Shown here one piece after another: positions 1 to 8,362 of a DNA stretch of 17,023 bases. Every line of letters begins with the position of its first letter. Within the stretch, counting starts at the first letter, position 1. A program made the translations under genes and the position numbers. The notes below the pieces were generated by a model. The model saw only the letters and a program-made list of their open reading frames with translations, ran no database searches and had not been told where the DNA came from. The DNA is from Lentibacillus juripiscarius JCM 12147 (GTDB taxonomy: Bacteria; Bacillota; Bacilli; Bacillales_D; Amphibacillaceae): positions 1-17,023 of the forward strand of contig BBCA01000056.1 of assembly GCA_001311805.1 (NCBI GenBank). Direction: 5' to 3'.

Positions 1-2
1 CG

Positions 3-53
3 GCAAAGGTTCAGCACCTGGAAAAAGAAGTATTTAAATTAAAGAATCAGTAA
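3..53 (+). CDS. C-terminal fragment of an upstream gene (unknown)
   Basis: An open frame enters from the left edge and stops at TAA 51-53, giving the tail AKVQHLEKEVFKLKNQ. The tail is charged with spaced hydrophobic residues, like a coiled-coil end. A strong terminator follows about 50 bases later, which fits the end of a transcription unit. Too little of the protein is present to name it. The frame was chosen because it gives a plausible tail; the other two frames also stop within 60 bases, so the call is tentative. Confidence 0.4.
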   Translation, partial: AKVQHLEKEVFKLKNQ

Positions 54-99
54 TGGCTTAGAGCTTTGTTTGAATATAATTATGATCAATCGGCTTCGG

Positions 100-147
100 A
101 AAACCCCGTTATCTGCTAAAAAAATTAGCGGATAACGGGGTTTTTTA
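100..147 (+). terminator. Rho-independent terminator of the upstream gene
   Basis: The arms 102-119 and 125-142 form an 18-bp stem with one G-U pair around an AAAAA loop (120-124). Flanking A-T pairs extend it, and a run of six T follows at 141-146. It isolates the upstream gene from the arg promoter. Confidence 0.93.
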
Positions 148-226
148 TTCCCCTTGGACAAATAGTATTGCTTGAACGGACCTGGTGTTGACATGTGAGC
201 GTAGATTCGCCCCAAAATTTTTGCGA

Positions 227-264
227 AAATTATAATTATACACTTGACTTTATTTTTATACATT
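227..264 (+). promoter_or_regulatory. Two adjacent ARG-box-like operators (ArgR/AhrC)
   Basis: Compared with the 18-bp ARG box WNTGNATWWWWATNCANW, positions 247-264 have one mismatch and positions 227-244 have two. The boxes are separated by 2 bp, the usual spacing of tandem ARG boxes that bind an ArgR/AhrC hexamer. They overlap the -35 element and spacer of the arg promoter, as expected for arginine-dependent repression. The background is AT-rich, so some similarity is expected by chance; the tandem spacing and the position are the stronger evidence. Confidence 0.6.
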
Positions 265-271
265 TTATAAT
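244..271 (+). promoter_or_regulatory. Sigma-A promoter of argCJB
   Basis: The -35 TTGACT (244-249) and -10 TATAAT (266-271) are separated by 16 bp. Transcription would start near 278, some 32 bases before the argC ATG. The ribosome binding site GGGAGG lies at 297-302. Confidence 0.75.
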
Positions 272-309
272 AGTGGGAAAACATTTCGGAATGAATGGGA
301 GGTTTCAAC

Positions 310-1344
310 ATGAAAGCGGCCATTATCGGGGCAACAGGCTATGGTGGGGCAGAGCTAATTCGTCTTTTGCATTATCATCCGGACGTGACATTACAGTCGT
401 TCCACTCGTCCAGCCAGGAGGGGGAATCGATTGCGGCGAGCTATCCTCATATGCAGGGAATTGCCGAAAAACCTTAAGCATATTGATCCCGCACAAATTG
501 CCAAAGAGGCCGATGTTGTCTTTGCAGCGGCCCCAGCAGGTGTATCAGCCGAGCTTGTGCCGGAATTGGTGGATAACGGTGCGAGAGTGGTTGATTTATC
601 CGGTGATTTTCGTTTGCAGGATACCGGCAAATATGAAGATTGGTACCAAAAGAAGGCACCGGATAAACAGTATGTAAATCAGGCTGTCTACGGATTGACG
701 GAGTGGCTGGAGACGGATATCACCGGCACACAGCTTCTTTCCAATCCGGGATGTTATCCGACAGCGGCCTTGCTCGCGCTTGCCCCGCTGGTTAAACAGA
801 ACCGTGTAGATACAAGCTCGATTATCATTGATGCGAAAACGGGTGTGAGTGGTGCGGGCAGAAAAGCAGCAGCGGCGACACATTTTACGGAAACGAACGA
901 TAATCTGAAAATCTATAAGGTTTTTAAGCATCAGCATACACCGGAAATCGAAGCAATGTTGGAAGCATGGTCCGGGAAACCGGAAGCTATTACTTTCAGT
1001 ACGCATTTGGTTCCTATGACAAGGGGGATTATGACCACGATTTATGCGGATGCCCCGCAGGATATGACAGCACAGGAACTGACGGAACTCTATCAGGAAT
1101 GTTATAACGATTGTTATTTTGTCAGGGTGAAAGAGCAAGGTACATATCCGAGCACAAAAGATGTTTACGGATCGAATTTTGTGATTTGTCACTTTCCTAT
1201 GATGAACGGACGAATCGGATCATGATTGTTTCAGTGATTGATAATCTTGTGAAGGGCGCGGCCGGTCAGGCTGTTCAAAATATGAACCGGATGTTTGGAC
1301 TGAATGAGACGGCTGGGCTGGATTTAATACCAGTTTATCCATAA
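310..1344 (+). CDS. argC: N-acetyl-gamma-glutamyl-phosphate reductase ArgC (two frameshifts)
   Basis: ArgC reduces N-acetylglutamyl-phosphate to the semialdehyde with NADPH, the third step of arginine synthesis, in the cytosol. The ATG at 310 follows GGGAGG by 7 bases. The N-terminus carries the nucleotide-binding motif GATGYGG (residues 7-13). The catalytic cysteine lies in SNPGCYPTA, about residue 148 (codon 752-754), and a conserved HQHTPEIE follows near residue 200. The frame breaks twice. There is an extra base at about 468-474, before [17 protein letters not shown]. One T appears to be missing from the run 1177-1180, which joins VYGSNF to [13 protein letters not shown]. Corrected length is 344 aa, normal for the family. 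It is first in argCJB, downstream of the ARG-box promoter, with argJ starting 27 bases later. The identification is secure; whether the breaks are real is doubtful. Confidence 0.95.
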
Positions 1345-1371
1345 GTAAATAATCGGAAGGAGGAGATAGAA

Positions 1372-2596
1372 TTGCTGACTGCAAAGAGCGGCATAAAACA
1401 TTGGAAAAGGGGTCCGTTGTGACACCGGATGGGTTCCAGGCAGCAGGTATGCATACGGGTGTGAAGCGTAAACGAAATGATTTGGGGATGATTTATTGTG
1501 ATGTGCCGGCAAGTGCAGCAGCGCTCTATACGCAGAATGTGATCCAGGCCGCACCACTCAAGGTCACCAAAAAGAGTATTGCAGAAGAAGGAAAACTGCA
1601 GGCTGTAATTGTTAACAGCGGAAATGCGAATGCATGCACAGGAAAAAAAGGGGAAGAAGATGCTTATACAATGAGGAATGCCGCTGCTGAAGAATTATCT
1701 CTTCCTGAACATCGTGTCGCTGTTTCGTCGACAGGGATTATTGGACTCGATATGCTCATGGATCGGATTCTTCCTAATATTAAGCATCTGGATTTGCAAA
1801 TGGATCAGGAAGCGGCAGCAGCCTTCAATCAATCTATCCTGACAACCGATGCCATAAAAAATCCACATGTTATCAAACAGTCATTGATGATGTACCGGTG
1901 ACCATAGCCGGATCGGCAAAAGGTTCTGGCATGATTGAACCGAATATGGGAACCATGCTCGCTTTTATAACCACGGATGCAGCCATCGAACCAGATATGC
2001 TGCAGCTGGCATTGAAGGATGTGACTGATCAAACATTTAACTGCATAACCGTTGATGGTGATACATCAACGAATGACATGGTGCTCACGATGGCAAGCGG
2101 TAAAGCCGGAAACGCGAGTCTGACACCGGCACATAAAGACTGGGATGTTTTTGTGGAAATGCTTCAAGAGACGTGTGAAGATCTGGCGAAAATGATTGCT
2201 CGTGATGGGGAAGGAGCGACGAAATTAATCGAAGTTCAAGTAGCGGGGGCAGCGGATGACGAACAGGCGGTCCAGGTAGCGAAAACGGTCGTTGGTTCCT
2301 CGCTGGTCAAAACGGCTGTCTATGGAGCCGATCCAAACTGGGGGCGCATTATTGCCGCGATTGGACGAAGCGGTGCGGATGTAGATGCCGGGACAATTGA
2401 TGCGTCCGTCGGTCCGTTTCAGCTTCTGGAACACAGTCAGCCGTTACCTTTTTCTGAAACGGCCGCATCGGATTATTTAATGCAGGATGCGATCACCATA
2501 ACCGTTGATTTGAATGTCGGCGACGGATTTGGCAAGGCCTGGGGATGCGATTTGACGTACGACTATGTGCGCATCAATGCCAGTTACCGGACGTAA
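1372..2596 (+). CDS. argJ: Bifunctional ornithine acetyltransferase / N-acetylglutamate synthase ArgJ (two frameshifts)
   Basis: ArgJ moves the acetyl group from N-acetylornithine to glutamate, and in many bacteria also acetylates glutamate from acetyl-CoA. I choose the TTG at 1372 because AAGGAGG ends 8 bases upstream and the reading MLTAKSGIK-TLEKGSVVTPDGF is family-like once an A is restored in 1395-1398. A second A is missing in 1856-1861, before STCYQTVIDDVPVTIAG. The self-cleavage region reads KGSGMIEPNMGTML, with the nucleophile at about Thr195 (codon 1952-1954). The residue before it is Gly rather than the usual Ala. The C-terminus GCDLTYDYVRINASYRT is typical. Corrected length is 408 aa. 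The stop overlaps the argB ribosome binding site, so translation of the two is probably linked. Confidence 0.95.
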
Positions 2597-2607
2597 GGAG
2601 GAGTGAC

Positions 2608-3362
2608 ATGAGCAGAATTGTTGTTGTCAAATGCGGTGGAAGCATATTGGATAATTTGACAGATTCATTTTTCGGAAATATGGCAAAGATGCTGGAAAAT
2701 GACGTCTTTCCAATTGTGGTGCATGGCGGTGGACCGGCCATTCAGGAGATGTTGGATAAACTGGATGTAACCTGCGCGTTTACAGATGGACTCCGGACGA
2801 CATCGGCAGCCGCGATGGATGTGGTGGAAATGGTATTGACGGGGAATGTGAATAACGAGCTGACACGCCGATTCAATCAGGCAGGTATGCAGGCGGCAGG
2901 ATTTTCCGGCGCCGATGCCCGTCTGATACAGGCCGTACCAAAAAATTTTCAGCGGTATGGCTATGTCGGGGATGTAACAGATGTGAATGCTGCGTTTCTC
3001 TTGGCTATGCTCGGGCGAGGGATTGTGCCGGTCATTGCTCCTGTTGCTGTGGGAAGAGACGGGAGCCGGTATAATGTCAATGCTGATACAGCTGCTGGTG
3101 CCATTGCCAGAGCAACGAATGCGGAGCGATTAATTTTTGTGACCGATGTGCCTGGGGTTATGCAGGGTGAAAAATTGCTTAGCAATATATCAGAAACAGA
3201 CATGGAACAGCTGATTGCTGAAGGAGTTATTCAAGGTGGCATGATTCCGAAAATTAAAGCGGCAGTCGGCAGTTGGGAGAAGGACTCTCCGATGTGATGA
3301 TTGCGGATGCGAACCAGCGCATTAGCGCGTCCGGCTTCACAGGAACAACCGTTACAAAATAG
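2608..3362 (+). CDS. argB: Acetylglutamate kinase ArgB (one frameshift near the end)
   Basis: ArgB phosphorylates N-acetylglutamate with ATP, the step before ArgC. The ATG at 2608 is preceded by TAAGGAGG, which shares its TAA with the argJ stop. Amino-acid kinase motifs are visible: VVVKCGGS (residues 5-12), VHGGGP, the GDVTDVN stretch, FVTDVPGVM and GGMIPKIKAA. The frame breaks at 3273-3274, where one T seems missing. Restoring it continues the protein as GEGLSDVMIADANQRISAS and then GFTGTTVTK to TAG 3360-3362. Without the correction the chain stops at 3297. Corrected length is 251 aa, as in other Firmicutes. It is the last recognisable arg gene here; argD, which often follows argB in Bacillus, is absent. 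Confidence 0.95.
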
Positions 3363-3560
3363 GGGGGGCTATCGACCCGTCGGTGTGGCATATCGACCTG
3401 TTAATGACGAGTATCAACCAGTTTGTGGTGGATATCGACCAGAAAGGAAAAATATCAACCTGCTGCCGTTGGATATCAACCGGTGACCAGGGAATATCAA
3501 CCGGTCACCGGCTATTATCAGTCCGCCAACCCTGTGCGCGCAAACACGCATCTGCAATGA
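3307..3560 (+). CDS. Possible small heptapeptide-repeat protein (hypothetical, one frameshift)
   Basis: This is the frame that reads the 21-bp repeats. It can start at ATG 3307, inside the end of argB in another frame, and stops at TGA 3558-3560. It needs one base restored at 3448-3452, in the 20-bp repeat unit. The product would be about 84 aa: a 20-residue lead, seven Y-R/Q-P-V-type heptads, then YQSANPVRANTHLQ. No convincing ribosome binding site precedes 3307, and no signal peptide or membrane segment is visible, so the start is unknown. Tyr/Pro/Gln-rich heptads recall low-complexity surface or spore-coat proteins, but that is only a resemblance. The array could also be the remnant of a longer gene. 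I do not recognise a family. Confidence 0.3.
3370..3536 (+). repeat. 21-bp tandem repeat array encoding a heptapeptide repeat Y-[R/Q]-P-V-x-x-x
   Basis: There are eight consecutive units beginning TATCGACC or TATCAACC. They start at 3370, 3391, 3412, 3433, 3453, 3474, 3495 and 3516 (the last is degenerate). Every unit is 21 bp except the fourth, which is 20 bp and has a short A-run at 3448-3452. Read from the T of each unit they give YRPVGVA, YRPVNDE, YQPVCGG, YRPERK-, YQPAAVG, YQPVTRE, YQPVTGY. The Pro codon ends in C, T, A or G in different units, and the following Val codon appears as GTC, GTT and GTG. This synonymous variation is what a translated repeat would show. Confidence 0.85.
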
Positions 3561-3630
3561 TTTACATTCATGGAACGGTCAAAGACGGGGCAAACTCCTG
3601 TATAAGAGTGACCAAAAGGAGTGTCTGTCT

Positions 3631-4599
3631 GTGACGTTGTTCGTCTAGGATATGTGGCGATGAGTGTGCATCTGCAAAACGCTTCGCCATCGAAAACGAT
3701 GACCTATTCCAATTTTTCCAGGATGGAGGATAGGGAAGCGGCTATCCATAAACTTGAAACGATTGCCCGAACAATTTGGCTAACTGTCTGCGTTTGCTGA
3801 AACATAATATTGCCCACGACATTACTTTTTTCGATTATCGTCGAAGCTGGTACCACTGGCGACACATCCCGAATTGAGTGACTGGGATTATATGCAGGCG
3901 GTGGGGGAACCGTTGGATAACCTTAAACAATTTTTACAAAATCATCCTGATATGCGTGTGGATTTTCATCCGGATCATTTTGTACTGCTTAATTCACCGA
4001 AAAAAGAGGTGCTGCAGAATTCGATCCGGACATTAAGCATGCATCACAAGCTATTGAAGGGGATGGGGATTGACCCTGTGAACCGGTGTGTCCTGCATGT
4101 CGGCGGAGGATATGGTGATAAGGAAAAAGCATTGGAACAGTTCATCCATAACTGGGCGTTTGTGCCACGTGATATCCAGCGTATGATTATACTGGAAAAT
4201 GACGATAAGACCTTTACCCCGATGGATACGTTATATCTGTGTGAAAAACTGGAGTTGCCGATGGTGTTTGATTACCATCATTATCTGGCAAACCATAAGG
4301 AAGGGGAAAATTGGCGTGATGTCTGGGATCGGATTTCAGGAACATGGCAGCAGACGCAGCTTCCGGTAAAAATGCACATCTCCAGCCCGCAGTCTGCAGA
4401 AAAGTTCCGGGCACACGCTGACTATGTTGACAGTGGCATGCTGATGGACTTCTTGCAAGAGATAAACGGAAGTGTAACGCAAATCGACTGCATGATTGAA
4501 GCAAAACAAAAAGATGACGCCCTCTTTCAACTAATGCAAGACCTTGAAAAGCACCCCAACATTCAAATCGCAGACGGCGCAAGCTTTTACATCCAATAG
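3631..4599 (+). CDS. uvsE: UV DNA damage endonuclease UvsE (three frameshifts)
   Basis: UvsE (UVDE family, TIM-barrel, metal-dependent) nicks DNA 5' to UV photoproducts and starts an alternative excision repair pathway. The GTG at 3631 follows AAGGAG by 9 bases and gives, after correction, MTLFRLGYVAMSVHLQNASP, the normal start of the family. Metal-site motifs are present in order: HPDHFV, LHVGGGYGDK, LENDD, VFDYHH, KMHISSP and the late DCMIEAK. The frame breaks at 3640-3641, 3773-3774 and 3826-3831, each one base short in a T- or A-run. From 3874 to the stop it is uninterrupted. Corrected length is 323 aa. It is convergent with the symporter gene at 4665-5870. Its own promoter is not clear; TATAAG at 3601-3606 is a weak candidate -10. 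I see no LexA-type box. Confidence 0.93.
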
Positions 4600-4604
4600 G
4601 GACA

Positions 4605-4623
4605 GGGACAGGCTTCTTGTCCC
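4605..4623. repeat. REP-like palindrome GGGACAGG-CTT-CTTGTCCC
   Basis: Arms 4605-4612 and 4616-4623 form an 8-bp stem with one G-U pair and a 3-base loop, six bases after the uvsE stop. GGGACAG occurs just before it as well (4599-4605). GGGACA...TGTCCC palindromes are common dispersed elements near gene ends in Firmicutes, some linked to REP-associated transposases (general knowledge). There is no T-run on either strand, so it is not a standard terminator, although it sits between convergent genes. Confidence 0.5.
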
Positions 4624-4664
4624 GCCCCCATCCTCCCTTGAACAAATTTCTTCCTGCAACGGTT

Positions 4665-5870
4665 TTAGCTTTCCATTTGTCTTTCCGTATTATTGATCAC
4701 CACGGATCCTGACGCGTCGCCCGTTATATTGACGGCAGTACGGAACATATCCATAAATCGGTCGACGCCAGCAATCAGTGCAATGGCTTCCAGCGGCAGG
4801 TTCAGTGTTGTCAGAACGAGCGTCAGCATTACTAATCCGGCACCTGGAACGCCTGCTGCACCGATGGAACCAATGTGCCGATAAGAATGATGATCATAAT
4901 TTGTGTAAACGTCAGTTCAACACCATATGCTTGCGCGGTAAACAAAGTGGCAACACTCAAATAAAGGGATGTACCGTCCATATTAATCGTTGCGCCTAAT
5001 GGAAGGATGAAACTTGAAATCTTTTTCGATACGCCTAAACTATCTTCGGCGCATTTGATGGTCACCGGCAATGTCCCAGAACTGCTTTGTGTACTGAATG
5101 CGACCAGACTTGCCGGGGCAATGCCTTTGAAAAACTGAAACGGTTTCATTTTGCCGAACGTTTGACGGCAAAAGATAGGTGACAAGTGCATGGACAATGC
5201 AGGCAGCAGCTACAACGGATATCAGCTTAATCAGCGGCAGCAATACGGAAAGGCCATACTCACCGATAATCGGTGCCAGCAAACCGAAAATACCAATAGG
5301 GATAAGTTTCATGATAATCCATGTGATTTTGTACATGATCTCAGCAAAACCTTCAAAGAAGTAATAGACCGGTTCTGCCTTTTTTCCGACCATGGTAATG
5401 CCGATTCCGACGAAAATAGAAAAGAAGATGATTTGCAGAATGTTTCCGCTTGATAAGCTTTCGATGGGGTTGGTTGGGATGACGTTCAGTAATACACTGA
5501 TGACACCATCTGTTTCTGTAGCTTCAGGTACCTCTCTGGATGTGGAAATGTCGACGCCTTTTCCCGGGGTGAACAAAAAGGCGGCTATCAGGCCGATGCT
5601 TACAGCGACAAAAGTAGTACAAATATAATAGAGGATGGTTTTTCCACCGATTCTCCCCAATGTTTCCATGCTGCCAGTGCTTGCCACACCAACAATAAGC
5701 GAAGAAACGATCAGCGGCACAATAATAAATTGAATAAGACGCAGAAACAAGTCACCCAATGGCTGTACAACATCGATACTTGGCCCAAAAATAATACCGG
5801 CAATTACAGCAGCTATAAAAGCAACCAAAATCTGTGTCAGCAAACGTGTCTGGCTGGGGTTACCCGCCAT
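4665..5870 (-). CDS. Dicarboxylate/amino acid:cation symporter, DAACS family (three missing bases)
   Basis: This is a GltP/DctA-type membrane carrier that imports glutamate, aspartate or C4-dicarboxylates with Na+ or H+. The ATG (5870-5868) is preceded on the minus strand by AAAGGAGG. Family signatures are clear: hydrophobic segments from residue 10 onward, FSTQSSSGTLP in hairpin 2, NMDGTSLY, and GVDRFMDMFRTAVNITGD near the C-terminus, which holds the Asp/Arg/Asn substrate and cation residues. The Arg in MFRTAVN is often associated with acidic amino acid binding, but I cannot fix the substrate. Breaks lie at 5161-5163 and 5170-5173 (one base each, restoring YLFAVKTFGKMKPF) and at 4870-4871 (restoring GTLGSIGAAGVPGAG). 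Corrected length is 402 aa. No confident promoter is seen upstream. Confidence 0.93.
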
Positions 5871-6012
5871 AAGATATTCCTCCTTTCATTGTGCTAGTAA
5901 ATGAGTATGTTGAACGTATGAAAATGAGAACTTTATTAAACGAAATATTCAAAAAATAATTTCTGGTGGGCTACCCATTTCGGGTGCAGTTGGACAAGGA
6001 ATTTCCGCGGGG

Positions 6013-6040
6013 TTGATTTTGTGGTAGGATGTGCTATAAT
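6013..6040 (+). promoter_or_regulatory. Sigma-A promoter of the riboswitch-xpt-pbuX unit
   Basis: TTGATT (6013-6018) and TATAAT (6035-6040) have a 16-bp spacer. TG at 6032-6033 adds an extended -10. Transcription would start near 6047, just before the riboswitch aptamer. Confidence 0.8.
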
Positions 6041-6060
6041 GGGCTACATCAATTAAATAG

Positions 6061-6139
6061 CTTATTTTCATATAATAGCGGGAATATGGCCTGCAAGTTT
6101 CTACCGGTTTACCGTAAATAAACCGACTATGAAAGGAAG
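6061..6139 (+). ncRNA. Purine riboswitch aptamer, guanine type
   Basis: P1 pairs 6061-6072 with 6128-6139. P2 pairs GCGGG with CCTGC around the loop AATATGG. J2/3 reads AAGTTTCTACC. P3 pairs CGGTTTA with TAAACCG around the loop CCGTAAA. J3/1 is GACTATG. These are the conserved elements of the B. subtilis xpt aptamer. The specificity base is C (6127, in GAC), not U, which marks it as guanine/hypoxanthine-sensing rather than adenine-sensing. It controls xpt-pbuX, as expected. Ligand binding should stabilise P1 and favour the terminator at 6178-6227. Confidence 0.96.
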
Positions 6140-6150
6140 CCCAGTGAATG

Positions 6151-6193
6151 GTGCCGTTTTTAATTCAGAACCTTATAAGAAAAACTTCGGCAC
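6151..6193 (+). promoter_or_regulatory. Antiterminator of the guanine riboswitch
   Basis: GTGCCG-TTTTT (6151-6161) can pair with AAAAA-CTT-CGGCAC (6180-6193), leaving CTT bulged. This would use up the left arm of the terminator at 6178-6227, so the two structures are mutually exclusive. That is the ON state expected without ligand. The pairing is seen in the sequence; its use is inferred. Confidence 0.6.
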
Positions 6194-6227
6194 TCACGAT
6201 AAGACGTGGCGAATGCCGAGTTTTTCT
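6178..6227 (+). terminator. Riboswitch-controlled intrinsic terminator
   Basis: AGAAAAACTTCGGCA (6178-6192) pairs with TGCCGAGTTTTTCT (6214-6227), with a single T bulged. An inner CACG/CGTG stem (6195-6198 with 6205-6208) caps the hairpin, and the right arm holds TTTTT at 6221-6225. The bulge may reflect a missing A, since the gene-level indels nearby are of the same kind. Confidence 0.85.
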
Positions 6228-6232
6228 AATAA

Positions 6233-6961
<729 letters not shown>

Positions 6962-6962
<1 letters not shown>

Positions 6963-8255
6963 TGAAAACAGCCACACTCAGTCTGCAGCATTTGCTAGCT
7001 ATGTATGCCGGAGCTATTTTGGTGCCACTTATTGTCGGTCAGTCACTGGGGCTGACATCCGAGCAACTGACATATCTGGTCGGTATCGATATTATGATGA
7101 GCGGGGTCGCGACCATCCTGCAAGTTGTCCGTAATCGTTTTTCGGGATTGGTCTTCCGATTGTTCTCGGCTGTACCTTTACAGCAGTTGGACCGATGATT
7201 GCAATTGGCGGGGAATACGGGATTTCAGCTATTTATGGGTCTATTATCATTTCGGGAATTGTTGTCCTTTTAATCAGCCGGTTCTTTGGCAAGCTTGTTC
7301 GTTTTTTCCCGCCGGTGGTGACAGGGACAGTCGTAACGATTATCGGAATTACGCTTATTCCGGTTGCCATTCATAATATGGGTGGCGGCGAGGGTGCTAG
7401 TGATTTCGGGTCAATGACGAATATTTCTTTGGCATTCGGAACGCTGCTGTTTATTATTTTGCTGTACCGGTTCTCGAAAGGGTTTATTCGGTCAATTGCC
7501 ATTTTGCTAGGACTAGCGGCAGGAACCATTACTGCCGCATTGATGGGCATGGTTGATTTTGCAGCAGTTGGCGATGCGTCGTACGTCCACATGGTCAAGC
7601 CGTTTTACTTCGGAATGCCGACGTTGAGTGGTCGGCCATTGTGACGATGACGCTGGTTGCGATTGTGTCACTGGTGGAATCGACTGGCGTTTATTTTGCG
7701 CTTGGCGATATAACGGAGAAGGAATTGCATGAAGATGATTTAACTCGGGGCTACCGTGCAGAGGGTCTGGCAGTACTGCTGGGCGGAATTTTCAACGCGT
7801 TCCCATATACGGCTTTTTCGCAAAATGTCGGTCTCATGCAGATGACAGGAGTTAAATCGCTCAGGGTCATTCTTATAACAGGTTTCATGCTTGTGACGCT
7901 GGGGCTCGTTCCCAAGATTGCCGCAATAACCACAATAATTCCGACATCTGTATTGGGCGGAGCGATGGTGGCAATGTTTGGAATGGTGATTGCCCAGGGG
8001 ATCAAAATGCTCAGCACCGTGATTACGGAGTCTGCAGAAAATGCGATGATTGTTGCCTGCTCAGTTGGAATGGGGATGGGTGTTACGGTTGTTCCGGAGC
8101 TCTTCAAGCAGTTTCCGTCCAGTGTCCAGATTCTGACGAGCAACGGTATTGTAGCCGGAAGTGTGACTGCCATTGCGTTAAACATTGTTTTCAACATGAC
8201 ACCAGTCCGACTGAATCAAAAGCAGCCATCTCCGGTGCATCAAGAAAGCGCCTAA
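6962..8255 (+). CDS. pbuX: Xanthine permease PbuX, NCS2 family (two frameshifts)
   Basis: This is a nucleobase:cation symporter of the inner membrane that imports xanthine for Xpt. The ATG at 6962 overlaps the xpt stop, and AAGGAGG lies at 6945-6951 inside the end of xpt. Family features are SLQHLLAMYAGAILVPLIVG at the N-terminus, LVESTGVYFALGDIT in the substrate-site helix, and the FSQNVGLMQMTGVKS signature. A T is missing in 7138-7142, restoring VVRNRFFGIGLPIVLGCTFT. Another is missing at 7624-7625, restoring PTFEWSAIVTMTLVAIVSLV. Corrected length is 431 aa. Its substrate is inferred from the xpt partnership and the guanine riboswitch. A terminator hairpin lies 75 bases downstream. Confidence 0.94.
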
Positions 8256-8330
8256 GTTTGGCATTAGTGCCAGGTTTGTGTGCAGGCAGCATGCACAGGC
8301 GCCATTACAAAGAAAGACACGATTGGGCCG

Positions 8331-8362
8331 AGCGATCAGGAGGATTCTTCCTGATCGCTTTC
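8331..8362 (+). terminator. Terminator of xpt-pbuX, overlapping the end of the antiporter gene
   Basis: AGCGATCAGGA (8331-8341) pairs perfectly with TCCTGATCGCT (8349-8359) around a short loop, followed by TTTCGTTATTTT. The stem contains the stop codon (8336-8338) and last codons of the convergent minus-strand antiporter gene. It could therefore act for both genes, although the minus-strand side lacks a T-run. Confidence 0.65.

Noticed and set aside
71..88. Possible third ARG box upstream of the terminator
   Set aside because: The right half-site does not match (TTATG instead of ATNCA), and it lies before the terminator, far from the promoter.
188..216. TTGACA at 188-193 as a second arg promoter
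   Set aside because: No acceptable -10 lies 16-18 bp downstream; the promoter at 244-271 is much better.
596..1192. 198-codon minus-strand frame across argC
   Set aside because: It is antisense to a conserved gene, has no ribosome binding site and gives a Cys/Arg-rich sequence without family features.
3370..3536. The repeat array as a CRISPR or an iteron origin
   Set aside because: Units are directly adjacent at 21 bp with no spacers, there are no cas genes or rep gene nearby, and the variation follows codon positions.
3577..3606. uvsE promoter with GGTCAA and TATAAG
   Set aside because: The -35 is a poor match and the -10 is only moderate, so it is not listed as a feature.
7751..8197. 148-codon minus-strand frame within pbuX
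   Set aside because: It is a shadow of the permease coding sequence, with no start signal of its own.
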